DNA of 64,000 nucleotides. Origin: Cryptomeria japonica. Its lineage: Eukaryota > Streptophyta > Pinopsida > Cupressales > Cupressaceae. The notes under the pieces were generated by a model that did not search any database, was not told the DNA's origin, and saw only the letters and a program-made list of their open reading frames with translations. Every line of letters starts with the position of its first letter. The stretch's first letter is position 1. Of this stretch, positions 49,640 through 61,573 are shown in pieces. The stretch is from contig NC_081411.1 in assembly GCF_030272615.1 (NCBI RefSeq), forward strand, positions 184,071,572 through 184,135,571. The letters run 5' to 3'. The translations under genes and the position numbers were made by a program.

Positions 49640-50940
49640 AAAATTAGCATAAGTATGTTATTTTCCATGCAATATGGTGATTAATTTTAGGAAATGCCTT
49701 GATAGATATATCTTATGAACAATGGTGCAATATTGTATGTATTTGGAATTATTCCCCTATCCTTGTTTCTATCAATATAAACATATATTCTCATGAATAG
49801 TTACCTAACCCTATATATGCATACTACCATAAATTCCACTTATCTAAGAAGTTATGACACTTTATCCCAACACAAAATCTCATCTAGTTCTTGTTTTCCT
49901 AGATCTATTCCTTTGATTGTCTCGGATCATTTTAATAGTCACATGATTGACCACATAATTGTGGACCTAAGCATCATATTTACAAAGAATAATTTAAATT
50001 TTACCAATTATTCATCTTTAACTTGCCCACCTAGAGTTGGAAAAACACAAGCATATAGGATTAGGTGTTATATACTAATATTTAAAAGAATTTACTGTTA
50101 CTTATTCCATATGCATCATCTCTCAATAATTCTCTCTCATTCCATACCATTAAAGGAGAATACATAGTGAAACACTTAGACTTAATAAACTCAAAGGAAT
50201 AACAAATTTGTAGCAAATAGTCCTTGCTTGATATCTTCAACCTTTGTACACTTTTTAGGGATTTATTTAATTGAACTTGTCTCTTTGTGACACAATTAAC
50301 ACCATTCAAGTTATTTTTAAATAGTTTTAGTCTTGAGATGATTAAGAAGATGAGAGTAAATTGACTTTCATCTATAGGGAAGTGAAAAGCTGGTCAAACT
50401 CATAAGTATATTAAGAGTTTAAGACCAAAAACTTGACCAATGGTTCTAACTTTGAACTTTCTAGAATAAATGATTAATATAGACCTTGAAACATTCTTAG
50501 CGAAGAGAGATTGACTTTAAAAAATACTAAGACATAATAATCTAGAATCTTCATTAGAAACACACATTATTTAATCAAAATATTAAATACACCTATCCAC
50601 CTCATGTTTTTCCAAATATAATAGATATAATTATCAAAATTTCTATCACCCACACATCTTTAAATAGTTCAAACTAATTTATCTATATTTTTTGTATATT
50701 TGATTAGATTAACCTAAACTAACCTGAACATATTTTATTTACATTTATAAATATTAAATCATATAAAATTCAAACAAAAAGTACTTACAAAGTATTATTG
50801 ACAAAACCTCTGATATTGGACCTTAAACATACAAATATCACAACAGTTTGAAGCATGCACGTATCTAATTTGCATATCTAAGACATAAAGGTACTTTGTA
50901 CACTTTTAACGATATGCAAACTTTCATATTGTAGCACAAA
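49640..50940. repeat. Segmental duplication copy 1 (ankyrin-gene downstream flank)
   Basis: Aligns along its length with 51,822-54,120, for example CACATGATTGACCA, CCACCTAGAGTTGGAAAAAC, AAATATTAAATACA and GAAGCATGCA. It lacks the 974-bp solo LTR that splits the other copy. Identity is roughly 80% by eye. Confidence 0.85.
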
Positions 50941-51060
50941 CTTGAATAAGATCTATATCGAGGGCCGCTAAGCTGTCTTTGTTAACGGCAAATTTGTTTA
51001 TCCCTGTATACGGAGCAGTGACTTAACCATCCACAAAATGCACACTCAAATTCGATACAT
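50940..51060 (-). pseudogene. ACD6-like relic: start of exon 3
   Basis: TCGAGGGCCGCTAAGCTGTC and TTGTTAACGGCAAATTTGTT, followed by the exon's acceptor end ATCCACAAAATGCACACTCA, align with 55,105-55,205. The following part of exon 3, which in the better copy encodes the PGG membrane domain, is absent: sequence passes straight into the downstream flank. Confidence 0.8.
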
Positions 51061-51309
51061 AAAAATTAAAGCTAGAATTTCTTTATGTTTTAGTTTTACC
51101 AGCTAGCTGAAGTGACCTCTCACTTTGTTTGGCTATTCACACTCAGTTGCCATGAAATTTGTTTGTTGTTGCCATGAAGTTTTATTTTTCAAATTTGCAG
51201 GTTAGTGACGACTCTTAGCTTTCTCTAACCTACCGACCCTTCGATTCACCTCTTTCAAATAATTTTTTTTCAACACTGAGGCTGCATCATTGATGAAGGG
51301 TGACTGATC

Positions 51310-51345
51310 ATTCTGCTAGGCTCTTGACCCTCAGTTGCCATGGCT
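51310..51345 (-). pseudogene. ACD6-like relic: start-codon region
   Basis: CTTGACCCTCAGTTGCCATG matches GTTGACTCTCAGTTGCCATG at the start codon of the better copy (62,080-62,099). The minus reading opens MATEGQ against MATESQ. It is followed within some 20 codons by a stop. A weaker echo, CACTCAGTTGCCATG, lies at about 51,140. This is the 5' end of the third cluster member. Confidence 0.6.
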
Positions 51346-51555
51346 GTCACTTCCAGAAAGTGGAGTAAATTGTTTTTGAAAATGAATAATATATTTATTA
51401 TATTTAATAAATTAAAAAGAGAACAATATGACACAAAGGTGATTCTCTTGAAGTAAATGATTTGATGGCTGTCACTTCCAGAAAGTGGAGTAAATTGTTT
51501 TTGAAAATGAATAATATATTTATTATATTTAATAAATTAAAAAGAGAACAATATG
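51340..51555. repeat. Direct repeat of about 91 bp, period 125 bp
   Basis: ATGGCTGTCACTTCCAGAAA and the following bases to AACAATATG occur at 51,340-51,430 and again, apparently without change, at 51,465-51,555. The near identity suggests a recent local duplication. Confidence 0.95.
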
Positions 51556-51821
51556 TTGTTAAAATATTTGGTGGGCGGTGAAAAAATATATTTTCAAAGT
51601 TAAAGTGAGGTTGCATTTAAGTTAGAAATAATCAGAAACAGACTTTTTTTCTTATGATGAAGAATAATTGAAGAAGCATCAATATTATTCCCACAACATT
51701 TTGGTGCAGGGAAGGAGGTATCCTTAGAGGAGACAAACAAACCTCCTTAATCATTACATTGTTTTGAAGTTGGAACCTTGCAATCCAGAAATAGAGAATC
51801 AAGAACCACCAAAGGAATAGG

Positions 51822-54120
51822 ACATAAATTAGCATATATATGTTATGTTCAATGTAATATTATGATTATTTTGACGAAATATCTTGATAGATGTATCTTA
51901 TAAACAATGGCACAATTTTGTATGGAATTGGGGTTATTCCCATATCCTTCTATCTATCAAATATACACATTATTCCCATGAATAGCTACCTAACCTTATA
52001 TGTGCATGCTACTATACATTTTTTTTAATCTAATAAGCTATGACACTTATCCCCACACTAACTATCATCTAGTTCTTATTTGTCTAGATCTAATCATTTG
52101 ATTTTCTAGGATCATTTTTATAATCACATGATTGACCATAAAATTGTGGACCTAAGCTTCACATTTAAAAATAAAGAAATAAAATTAATTTTCACCAAAT
52201 AATTCTCTTTACCTTCCTGATCCGAGTGGATAAGTTTTTCCACCAAAATTGATAATGCTGCAACAGATCCAGCATCGATGGAATGCTATTATGGCATGTT
52301 TGTTAAAATAGAGGCTTTCTGCATTTCACTCTCCACCACTGTACCATGCGATTCATGAAAGCGGCGTGTATTTTATCTAATTAAGTCCGGCCCAAGAAAT
52401 TCACCATTTTGTTATTTTATCAACATATGAGCGGTGATTCAAGATAGTAGGGATTGAGCCCCCCAATATATACATTAAACTATATTAAACAAACTTGACT
52501 ATTAATAAATTTAAACCATCCCGGGAAATATATTGTTAATGGTTAAATTATATGAGCCATGTATTTAAATGGGTTGGGATTATTGAAAGATCATATGGTA
52601 TTTTAAGGGGTTTTTTAGAGATATAGTTTAAAATTGGGGGATATGAAATATATATTTGTTAATCTTTATTTAGCATATAAAATTGTATAAAAGGGGTTAA
52701 TTTGTGAGTTTGAATTAGAGCATGGTGGTAGAATTGGAGATTGGAGAAATGTGAGAGAAGTGTGAGAGGATTTTTGGAGAGCTAAGCAATTCAGAGGAGT
52801 TAGCTTGTGATAGTGAATTGTTCGTCTCTCTACATTGGGAGCTTGAAGTCAAGCTTGTTGTACTTGTAGGAGAAGGACTTTTGTAATTCATTGTCGTCTA
52901 AGGAGATGTGAGGAGACTTTGTAACAAGTTGAATCCTTCTAACCTTTTTCTGGAGCATAATCAAGGATCGATCCCTCTATTGGAGAGGGACCTGGAGACA
53001 TAGCCATTTGGCAAACTCTGTTATCAACTCGTGTTTCCTTGTCTTCTCTTCTTTCTCTCTATTGACAATTCGTTGTTTAATAATTGTTATGTTTATTTAA
53101 GCATTTCAATTTCATTTTCAAGACCTTCAATTTAATTGTTGTATAAGTTAACATTACACGTGCAACTATCATAGATCCTAATATCATATCACTTCCCCAC
53201 CTAGAGTTGGAAAAACACAAGCTTGTATGGTTAGGTGTTATGTGTTACTATTTAAAGGAATTTAGTTTTATTTATTCCATATAGATCATCTCTCAAGCAT
53301 CCTCTCTTATTGTATAGTATTAAAATCAAAGGAGAATGAGTAGTGAAAATTTCAATTTTAATAAATTGAAAGGAATACTAGAGTTGTAATATGTAGTGCT
53401 TGCTTGCTATCTTCAATCTTTGTACGCTTTATAGGGATTTAATTAAGAAAAAAATGTATCTTTATGACACAATGAAAAACATTTAATTTATTTTTAAAGA
53501 GTTCTAGTCTCAAGATATTTAAAAAGATAGATTGATTTTCACCTAGAGGAAAGTGAAAAGTTTGTCAAGCCCATAGATATATAAAGAATTTATGACCATA
53601 AATTTGGCCCATGATCTAAGTTTGAGCTTTATAGAATAGATAGATTATATAGAATTTGAGACATTCTTAATGAAGAGAGATTAATGAAGAGAGATTGCCT
53701 TTCCAAAATACACAAACAAAATAATCTACATTCTTCATTAAAATTCCATAGTATTTAATCAAAATATTAAATACCTCTCTCCATCTCATGCATTTCTAAA
53801 CATAATGGATACAATTATCAATATTTCAATTATGAACTATCTTTAATTGATTCAAAATTTCCAACTAATTTATATATAATTTTATACATTTAGTTAGATT
53901 AACCTAAATTAACCTAAAAAATATTTTATTTTACATTTATAATATAAACCCATATAAAAATTAAAAAAATAATTTACAAAGTATTATTGACAATGCCTCT
54001 GATACTCGATCACAAATATTACATCATTTCGAAGCATGCAAGTATCTGATATACATACCTAACACAGATATATATACTTTGGATGCAAACTTTCATACTG
54101 TAAGACATACTTGAAAACGA
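51822..54120. repeat. Segmental duplication copy 2 (downstream flank of the better copy)
   Basis: Counterpart of 49,640-50,940, enlarged by the solo LTR at 52,218-53,191. The right part leads directly into the last exon of the ankyrin gene. Confidence 0.85.
52218..53191. mobile_element. Solo LTR with target duplication and known empty site
   Basis: A 974-bp block starting TGATCCGAGTGG and ending TAATATCATATCA, flanked by CTTCC on both sides (52,213-52,217 and 53,192-53,196). The paralogous flank (about 50,018-50,030) reads straight through this point with CTTGC. TG...CA ends, a 5-bp duplication and no internal coding region mark a solo LTR left by LTR-LTR recombination. Orientation and family are not determined. 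Confidence 0.85.
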
Positions 54121-54240
54121 TCAAAGTCATGTAGAAATACTTGAAGCTGAGCCACTGACCATACTACACTTCGCTTGTGCCGCGAAGTTTTCACGTGGGG
54201 AACTTGACAAAAATACCATAGACATGTAAAAGCAACTTTT

Positions 54241-55182
54241 TCAAACCTTATCCATCGCCGAGTGTTCTTTATCTTCGATACTAGGAGGCATATCTTTTTC
54301 GTGGCTATTGCAGTAAAAGATGGCAAGCCACTTGTTTTTGGACCGGCGCACCAAGTCCAAAAGCCCCCATCTTTCTAGTTTCATCCACACCCACTCCCCC
54401 ACAAGGTCAGGAAGAAAAGGAACAAGGCCATTGAGGTAGTTAAATCTGGCTTTCCTGACGGAAAACTTTGCAGCCATGTAGAAAAAAGTTAAATTACCAC
54501 AGCCGCAGATGATCAAGCACGCCCCAAGAATGAACCAAGCCAGCTTGTGAGCCATGCGGTCAAGCATAGCATACACTGCGGCCATGAAGCCATAGGCCGT
54601 AAAGGAAAAAGTGGCACAAACCAATAGGTTGGTGGCACAGACGAACAATATCTTATTTCCCGTGGTGATAGGCGTACTCATCTGCCACAAAAGCACAACG
54701 AAAAGGGACAGAAAAAATGCTAGGCAATCAAAGATGAGAAATAGCTTGAAGGAGTCCAACCCTAGCAGAATCGGCGAGCCTAAACTCTTGACTGAGTCTA
54801 ATCCAGGCGCAGGTGGAGTTCCCGATCTTATCCTTGAGTCCGCGTTTCCATTCCCATCGTCCGTCACGAAACTGCCTGGAACAGTGAAAGCCGCCGTAAA
54901 TGACATTGTGGCTAACAACACTGCCACCACTAATTCTGTGTTGCGCCTGTCATCATATGTTTTGTTCACCATGTTAATGGCATTCTCATACTTTTGTGGG
55001 CTCACCTTTGGAGCGCTGTACAGGAAAGGCTTGCCTTTGAAAGGATAACTAGTTAGCTTTCATATTATACTGTCAGATTCATGGTACTCTGTGTTTTCTC
55101 TCACAATGTCGAGGGCCGTTGAGCCTTTCTTGTTAACGGCAAATGTGTTTATCCCGCGTATACGCAGCAACGAATTAATCAT
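54241..55182 (-). CDS. Ankyrin gene exon 3, PGG domain
   Basis: Begins MINSLLRIRGINTFAVNKKG after acceptor TTTTGTAG. An in-frame TGA lies 40 codons in (55,060-55,062), after which the frame stays open for over 270 codons to 54,241. The PGG domain starts near KYENAINMVNKTYDDRRNTE; its signature reads VPGS instead of PGG. Hydrophobic spans: LVVAVLLATMSFTAAFTV, LFLIFDCLAFFLSLFVVLLW, ILFVCATNLLVCATFSFTAY and LAWFILGACLIICGCGNLTF. A basic/acidic cytosolic tail ends SIEDKEHSAMDKV. One lone stop in an otherwise clean frame suggests recent loss. Confidence 0.88.
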
Positions 55183-55448
55183 CTACAAAACGCACACTCA
55201 AATTAGTATATAGAAAGCAAATCATCCATTGGAAATAATTATGCTTAAATATTTCTCCAACTCTAATTGTTTCCTTGATGATTTTGAGTGACTATTTCCC
55301 GTGGAAATACTTTGATTAATTTGACTTTATTGGTACGAGAGATCAGGTAAAGGATCTACACAAACCCAAAACGTATAGTTGAAAACAATAGCTGTTTCAA
55401 GGAAACAACTTCAGCAACAACAAGAGGATTGTTTAGAAAGCAACTTAC

Positions 55449-55684
55449 ATTCAAGTTTTTTTTCCTGGCTGCGATATGCAGAGGCGTGTCTCCTTCACTT
55501 ATCTTTAAAAAATGATCCTTTTTTTCGGCAGGATCTGTACTTCCTCCACTTCCCAGGGGCGTTTCCTCCGGATGTGGCTTGTCTACTCCCTTGTTCACCA
55601 AGTATGACAAGCCTACCGTATTATTCAGGTGATCAACAATTCGCACTTGGCTAACTTGGGCAGCTAAGTGAAGAACGTTCATTC
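55449..55684 (-). CDS. Ankyrin gene exon 2, part after the Copia
   Basis: Resumes with MNVLHLAAQVSQVRIVDHLN, a linker rich in Gly/Pro/Glu (PHPEETPLGSGGSTDPAEK), and the last repeat DTPLHIAARKKNLN, ending at donor GTAAGT. The frame is open. Confidence 0.87.
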
Positions 55685-56164
55685 TGTAGAATTTTGAACC
55701 TGACCTATCCTCTCTGAACCAACTGATTAGCAAACAATAACAGCAAAAAGAAGAAAACACCAATATCTTTATTGAAGCTTAATTAAAAAATTACATAGAA
55801 GCTGTATATATAAAGAATTTGCAGTCTAGAAGAATAAATAATAACTGCAGTTCTAAATATATTCCTAGCTTTGCATGGAAAGCTACTAAGGCTCTCAAAC
55901 TAAAAAAAGCAAACTACTCCCTAAATTAAGAATACAATAAGTGCATGCACAACATGCTTTATTTACTAAAAACAAACTCATGAAAAAAGCAAAACTAAAA
56001 ATAGTCCTAAGGATTCATGTATGCTGGAGTACATGCTTTATTTGCATGAATAAATAAAAAAACTATTAACTAAAAATAGCTTATGCATGGTGATGAATGG
56101 ATAGCTTCATGTCCAAACTGGAGTTGCATGGAGCTGCATGCTAGAGCAACATCACTTATCAACA
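55685..56164 (-). repeat. 3' LTR of Copia B
   Basis: Begins TGTAGAATTTTGAACCTGAC and ends CACTTATCAACA. About 97.5% identical to the 5' LTR. Confidence 0.96.
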
Positions 56165-57378
56165 TACTCCCCCTTGATGCTGAGAGGGCTGACAATCTTA
56201 TCTCGTAGTGCTATAAACTGAGCTTTCGCAACCGCTTTGGTGAATATATCTACTAGTTGATCCTGGGTGTTGATGTGCTTCAATTCGACATCCTTCTTTT
56301 GCACCAAATCTCGTATGAAGTGATATTTCAAATCAAAATGCTTTGTTCTGCTGTGATGAACCGGATTCTTAGCTAACTTGATGACACTCACATTGTCACA
56401 ATAAATTACTGTAGGCTGAATTTGTTTTTCTCCAATTTCTTCCAAAACTTTTCTGAGCCAAAAGGCTTGTGTACCTGCTGAGGTAATTGCAACATACTCT
56501 GCTTCTGTAGATGAGAGGGCAACAATACTTTGTATTTTTGAGCTCCAAGTAATCAAACCATAACCAAAAGAAAAACAATTTTCAGATGTAGATTTACGGT
56601 CATCCATACTACCTCCCCAATCTGAATCACTAAAGCCTACAAGATTGAACTTTTCAGAAGAGTAGTAATGAATACCAAAACTTGAATTCCCTTTCACATA
56701 CCTCAAAATCCTCTTGGCTGCCTTCATATGTATTTCAGATGGATTTGTCATATACCTTGAAACAAGTGAAACTGAATAAGCAATATCTGGCCTCGTGTGG
56801 GTTTGAAACATCAAGCTCCCCACAATACTTTTGTAAGTTGTCTCATCAACTAAATCAGCACCATCATCTCTACATAACAAATCTCCATGAGCACTTGGAG
56901 TGGAGGCAGGGTTACAATCAGTCATATTAAATTTCTTTAGCATATCCTGTGCATACTTTGTTTGACAAATGAAAATCTCATCCTTACTTTGATAAACCTC
57001 CATTCCTAGAAAATATTTCATTAGACCAAGATCTTTCATCTCAAATTCTTTCATCATAGCAGCTTTGAATTTATCTTTCATCTTAGAACTACTACCCATA
57101 TACAAAAGATCATCAACATACAAACTTATGATGAGAATATCAGTACCTTCTTGTTTGTAGTATAGGGTAGGATCACTCTTACTTCTCTGGAAGCCATTCT
57201 CCTGAAAGTATCTATCAATCCTGGCATACCACGCTCTTGGTGCTTGTTTGAGGCCATACAAAACCTTCTTCAACTTGTAGACATAAATATCTTTTCCTTC
57301 CACTTCAAAACCTTGTGGCTGCTCCACATATACTTCCTCTTCTAAGTACCCATTCAAGAAGGCACTTTTCACGTCCAT
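56152..57378 (-). mobile_element. RT and RNase H region of Copia B
   Basis: An open stretch of 408 codons with the copia RT pattern (MDVKSAFLNGYLEEEVYVEQ near the start, then SLYVDDLLYMG) and the RNase H pattern (DSDWGGSMDDRKSTS, LSSTEAEYVA, TKHFDLKYHFIRD). Runs into the LTR. Part of a broken fossil. Confidence 0.93.
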
Positions 57379-57399
57379 ATGATGTATGCTCCACTTCTT

Positions 57400-59154
57400 C
57401 TAAGTTGCTAATGAAATCAGCATTCGTATGGTCTCTTGTCTTGCTACTGGTACAAATGTCTCTTCATAGTCAATTCCATATTTCTGTGTGAAGCCTTTAG
57501 CAACTAATCTTGCCTTGTGTCTTTCAACACTCCCATCACTGTTAAATTTGGTCTTGTAGACCCATTTGGTGCCAATCCTTTTTTTGTCATGTGGAAGTTC
57601 TGTTAACTCCCAAGTGTCATTCCTATGAATGGAATCCATCTCTTCTTCCATGGCTTTCACCCAAACCTCATTAGTACATGCATCTTCAAAACATGATGGT
57701 TCAAAATCAGCCTTGGCTAATAAAGCAAAATTCATTGTTTCACCTACTGGATTTTCTTCATGTACTTGATTTCCACTCCTCTGGTAGATATCACTCAATC
57801 TCCTTACTTTCCTTGTAGAACTTGGAGAAGAAGCTAGACTTGAACTTGGTACTAAAGAACTTGATGAAGGGTTGCTTGGTGGAGTTAAACCACTAGATAT
57901 AGAAACATTAGTTGGCTGCTCATGATCAATATCAGCAATTATATCATCATTCAAAATAGATTTTGGCTTCTCAACATGGCCTTTTTTATGACCATAAACT
58001 CCCCCTTCATCAAAAATCACATCTCTTGAGACAATAAGCTTGTTAGTGAGGGGATTATACAATCTATAAGCCTTGCTTTTCTCACTATACCCAATAAAAA
58101 TACATGACTCACTCTTTGCATCTAACTTCTGTCTATTCTGATCCGGTACATGCACATAAGCCAAACAACCAAAAACTTTGAAATGATTAACATTAGGCCT
58201 TTTACCATACCAAGCTTCATAAGGAGTCATCTTTTCTAGTGTACTGGTGGGGCTACGGTTGAGGATGTACACCACTGTAGCAACTCAATCTCCCCAATAA
58301 GAATTGCTCAATCCCTTGGTTTGTAACATGCACCTTGCCATTTCAACCACAGTACGATTCTTCCTTTCAGCTACTCTATTCTGTTGAGGTGTGTATGCAG
58401 TAGTAAGTTGCCTCTTGATGCCATTAAAATCACAATAACTTTGGAAAGCCTTTGACCAAAATTCTCCTCCATGATCAATCCTTAAACATTTGATCTTGCA
58501 CCCTTTCTCATTTTCCACAAGGGCTTTAAACTTCTTGAATGTATCCAAGGCTTCATCTTTGGCCTTCAAAAAATATACCCAACAATTTTGTGAGTAATCA
58601 TCAATAAAAGTGATGAAATATGATGACTTACCCAAACTCTTAGTCTGTATAGGACCACATATATCTAAATGAACAAGCTAAAGTGGGTGATGAGCCCTCC
58701 ATGCATTTCCCTTTGGAAACTTTTCTCTTGCATGCTTTCCTTTAGCACAACCTTCACAAACCTCCTTGTGTTCCTCAACCTTGGGCAAACCAGAAACTAA
58801 TGCATGTGAGGTTAGAAACTTCAAACTATGAAAATTTAAATGCCCATACCTGAGATGCCATAACCAACTTGAATCCTCATAAGCCATATTTGCCAAACTG
58901 TTGTTATGTTCACCAAACCTCAAGGGGAACATCCTATTTCTTGTCATAGGAACAACAGTGATCACCCTATTATCCTTATTCTTATCATAGATAGTATAAG
59001 TCTTATTCTCAAAGACTACTTTATAATTTTTCTCACATAGCTGCCCAACACTTAACAAATTGTGCTTCAATTGTGGAGTATAATAAATATTATGAATACT
59101 CTTTATACCTTCTTTTGTTTGGACCTCCATAGCTCCTTTGGCAGCAACCTCCAA
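57400..59154 (-). mobile_element. Pre-integrase and integrase region of Copia B
   Basis: Contains a zinc-binding pre-integrase segment (LWHLRYGHLNFHSL, then CEGCAKGKHARE), the integrase core (TFIDDYSQNCWVYFLK, DHGGEFWS, TPQQNRVAERKNRT) and a C-terminal segment of the type FKVFGCLAYVHVP. Then a serine-rich linker leads to the RT entry. Confidence 0.9.
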
Positions 59155-59172
59155 TGATTTATCATCACCAAG

Positions 59173-60240
59173 CTAGATCTTGGATTTGAAACTTCCATCC
59201 TTTGTTGAGAACAACTTCTCATTCCCTGTCATATGGTTAGAGCATCCAGAATCTAGGTACCAAACATCTTTACTAGTATTTTCACCCTTGGCATAAGATA
59301 AGAATAAGTGATCAGGAGGATTGTCACTACTTTCTTGAGCATAGTTAGCACTTTTACCTTCTGTCAATCTGCATTCTCTTTCAAAGTAGCCATACCTATT
59401 ACAATGGTAACATTGAACATTTCTCTTATCAAATCTGCCTCTACCTCTTCCTCTAAAACCACCACTTCCTCTTGAGCCATCTCTTCCTCTACCTCTTGAA
59501 GAATTTTGGCTTTGCCCTTTACCTTGGCCTTGATTGATTTTGGCACTACTGCTGCTTGCATCTTCATTTTTTGTGATTAACAATTTAGAGGAAAATGCTT
59601 TCTCTACACCTTCAAAAGAATCTTTCAATCTTTCTTCATGAGACATCAGGGATCCAACCAGTTGATCAAACTATAGTTTTATCAAATCCTTGTTTTCTTC
59701 TATGATTATTGCTACATGATTCCATCTGGGTGTCAAAGATCTCAACACATTTTTAATCAAAACTTCATTGCTTACAATTTCTCCAAGTGTAGCCATTTTA
59801 TTGACTACATCTTTGACTCTGACACAATAATCACTTATACTTTCAGCTTCTTGCATCTTCAAATTCTCAAACTCTCGCCTCAATGCCTGAAGCTTGACCA
59901 CTTTAACTTGATCACTACCCTAGTAAGCTTCTTGTAGAGTCTTCCAGGCATCTTTGATAGTTGTTGCTCCTGATATTCTTGGAAATAAGCTCTTATCAAG
60001 AGCTATCTGAATGTGAAACAAAGCTTGAGCATTCTTTTTCCCTGCTTCCTTTCTTGTTGTTCTTTCATTGGCTATAAGGGCATTCCAATCAGTCGGCTCT
60101 TCATAACCTGATTCATTAATCTTCCACAAATCTTTTCCAATCAAAAAGGTCAGCATCTTAATGCACCAATAATCATAATCATTCTCATCAAATTTTGGAA
60201 CGGGCATATGGTTAGAATTCGACATGATTAACTTTGGCAA
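59173..60240 (-). mobile_element. gag, CCHC knuckle and protease start of Copia B
   Basis: The gag opening (VPKFDENDYDYWCIKMLTFL) is typical of copia gag proteins. A glycine/arginine-rich stretch precedes the knuckle CYHCNRYGYFEREC, and the protease pattern WYLDSGCSNHMTG follows. Part of a broken fossil. Confidence 0.9.
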
Positions 60241-60294
60241 AATTCCAACAATAAAACTTTAACCCAAAACAATTTTACCTGCTCTGATACCACT

Positions 60295-60774
60295 TGTAGA
60301 ATTTTGAACCTGACCTATCCTCTCTAAACCAACTGATTAGCAAACAATAACAACAAAAAGAAGAAAACACCAATATCTTTATTGAAGCTTAATTAAAAAA
60401 TTACATAGAGGCTGTATATATAAAGAATTTGCAGTCTAGAAGAATAAATAATAACTGCAGTTCTAAATATATTCCTAGCTTTGCATGGAAAGCTACTAAA
60501 GCTCTCGAACTAAAAAAAGAAAACTACTCCCTAAATTAAGAATACAATAAGTGCATGCACAACATGCTTTATTTACTAAAAACAAACTCATGCAAAAAGC
60601 AAAACTAAAAATAGTCCTAAGGATTCATGCATGCTGGAGTACATGATTTATTTGCATGAATAAACAAAAAAACTATTAACTAAAAATAGCTTATGCATGG
60701 TGATGAATGGATAGCTTCATGTCCAAACTGGAGTTGCATGGAGGTGCATGCTAGAGCAGCATCACTTATCAACA
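60295..60774 (-). repeat. 5' LTR of Copia B
   Basis: Same edges as its partner. The inverted primer-binding site GCTCTGATACCA lies just left of it, confirming minus orientation. Confidence 0.96.
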
Positions 60775-61049
60775 CATTCCACAACTATTCTGTATCTCAG
60801 CAGAGTCTGGCCTCCAATTTATCAACATTTGCAGTGCTTCCAGATGACCCAATTTCGCTGCCACACAAAGCGGAGTTTCGTGGTTGTCATTAACCCAGTA
60901 ACACATTTCGCCCTCAAAATCTATTAACTTCTGAATTATTTGCACGCGGTTCCTTGCAACATCTATATGCAAGGTTGTGTTGCCATTTTCGCCCCTTTCT
61001 TGGATTAATTGCTTTGCATAACCCGATTTTACTATATGATCCACCAAAC
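60775..61049 (-). CDS. Ankyrin gene exon 2, part before the Copia
   Basis: Follows acceptor TTTTACAG. Reads LVDHIVKSGYAKQLIQERGE, then repeats NTTLHIDVARNRVQIIQKLI and ETPLCVAAKLGHLEALQMLI, ending at NSCG and the CATTC target site. The open frame continues in phase from exon 1. Confidence 0.87.
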
Positions 61050-61573
61050 CTGTAAAATAAGGACCCAAAATCATTGCCTTGAATTAGATAAGATGTTCTG
61101 AAAGAATTGCCAAGGGTAAATGAACGTGTGATTTATGTTTGTTGAGGCGATGCAAACCTCAACTAAAATGAGAGCATAAAGCATCTCTAGTTCCTTAAAA
61201 ACAAAAGAAATACTTTAAGTTCACCACTATATATAGGCTATCAATCGTAAAGAAACCAAACATGAAATAATATACTCAACATAATAGAACAACTTCAAAA
61301 AAGAAAAAATAGCTGAAACATGATGGACAATCATCCTCGTGTCATTTGAAGTGAAGAAAAATCTAGAGAAAGAATGATATTTGTTTGGTGAAAAGTTTGA
61401 CAATGGGGTTTAAACTATCAGCTGAATAGATTCGTGTTACAAGTTGAACCGTTAAATTAGGATATGCGAAGTCCCATTGTAGCAGTAAACAAAATATTTT
61501 ATATCTAAATAGAAGTTCACAGGTACTCTTATAAATGAATAAGTTAAGAAAGCCTAATTCTACAGCCAATTAC

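Larger units (their letters stand above)
55685..60774 (-). mobile_element. Ty1/copia element B (young, nearly whole) in exon 2 of the ankyrin gene
   Basis: Minus-strand element of 5,090 bp with 480-bp LTRs (55,685-56,164 and 60,295-60,774), 5-bp duplication CATTC (55,680-55,684 and 60,775-60,779), primer-binding site complementary to initiator tRNA-Met (60,281-60,292) and polypurine tract next to the 3' LTR (about 56,167-56,176). Order on the minus strand: gag (59,671-60,240), CCHC knuckle and protease (59,173-59,646), pre-integrase and integrase (57,400-59,154), RT and RNase H (56,152-57,378). This is the standard copia order. LTRs differ at about 12 of 480 positions by eye (2.5%), which at slow gymnosperm-like rates suggests millions to low tens of millions of years. 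Broken, with roughly half a dozen breaks. Confidence 0.95.

Noticed and set aside
54611-55048. 145-codon plus-strand frame over the PGG exon
   Set aside because: It is the shadow of the minus-strand membrane domain exon, which has the right splice sites, phase and family motifs.
35995-60779. Single ancestral Copia insertion inherited by both ankyrin paralogs
   Set aside because: The LTRs differ in sequence and length, each element has clean termini, and each target duplication carries its own paralog's base.
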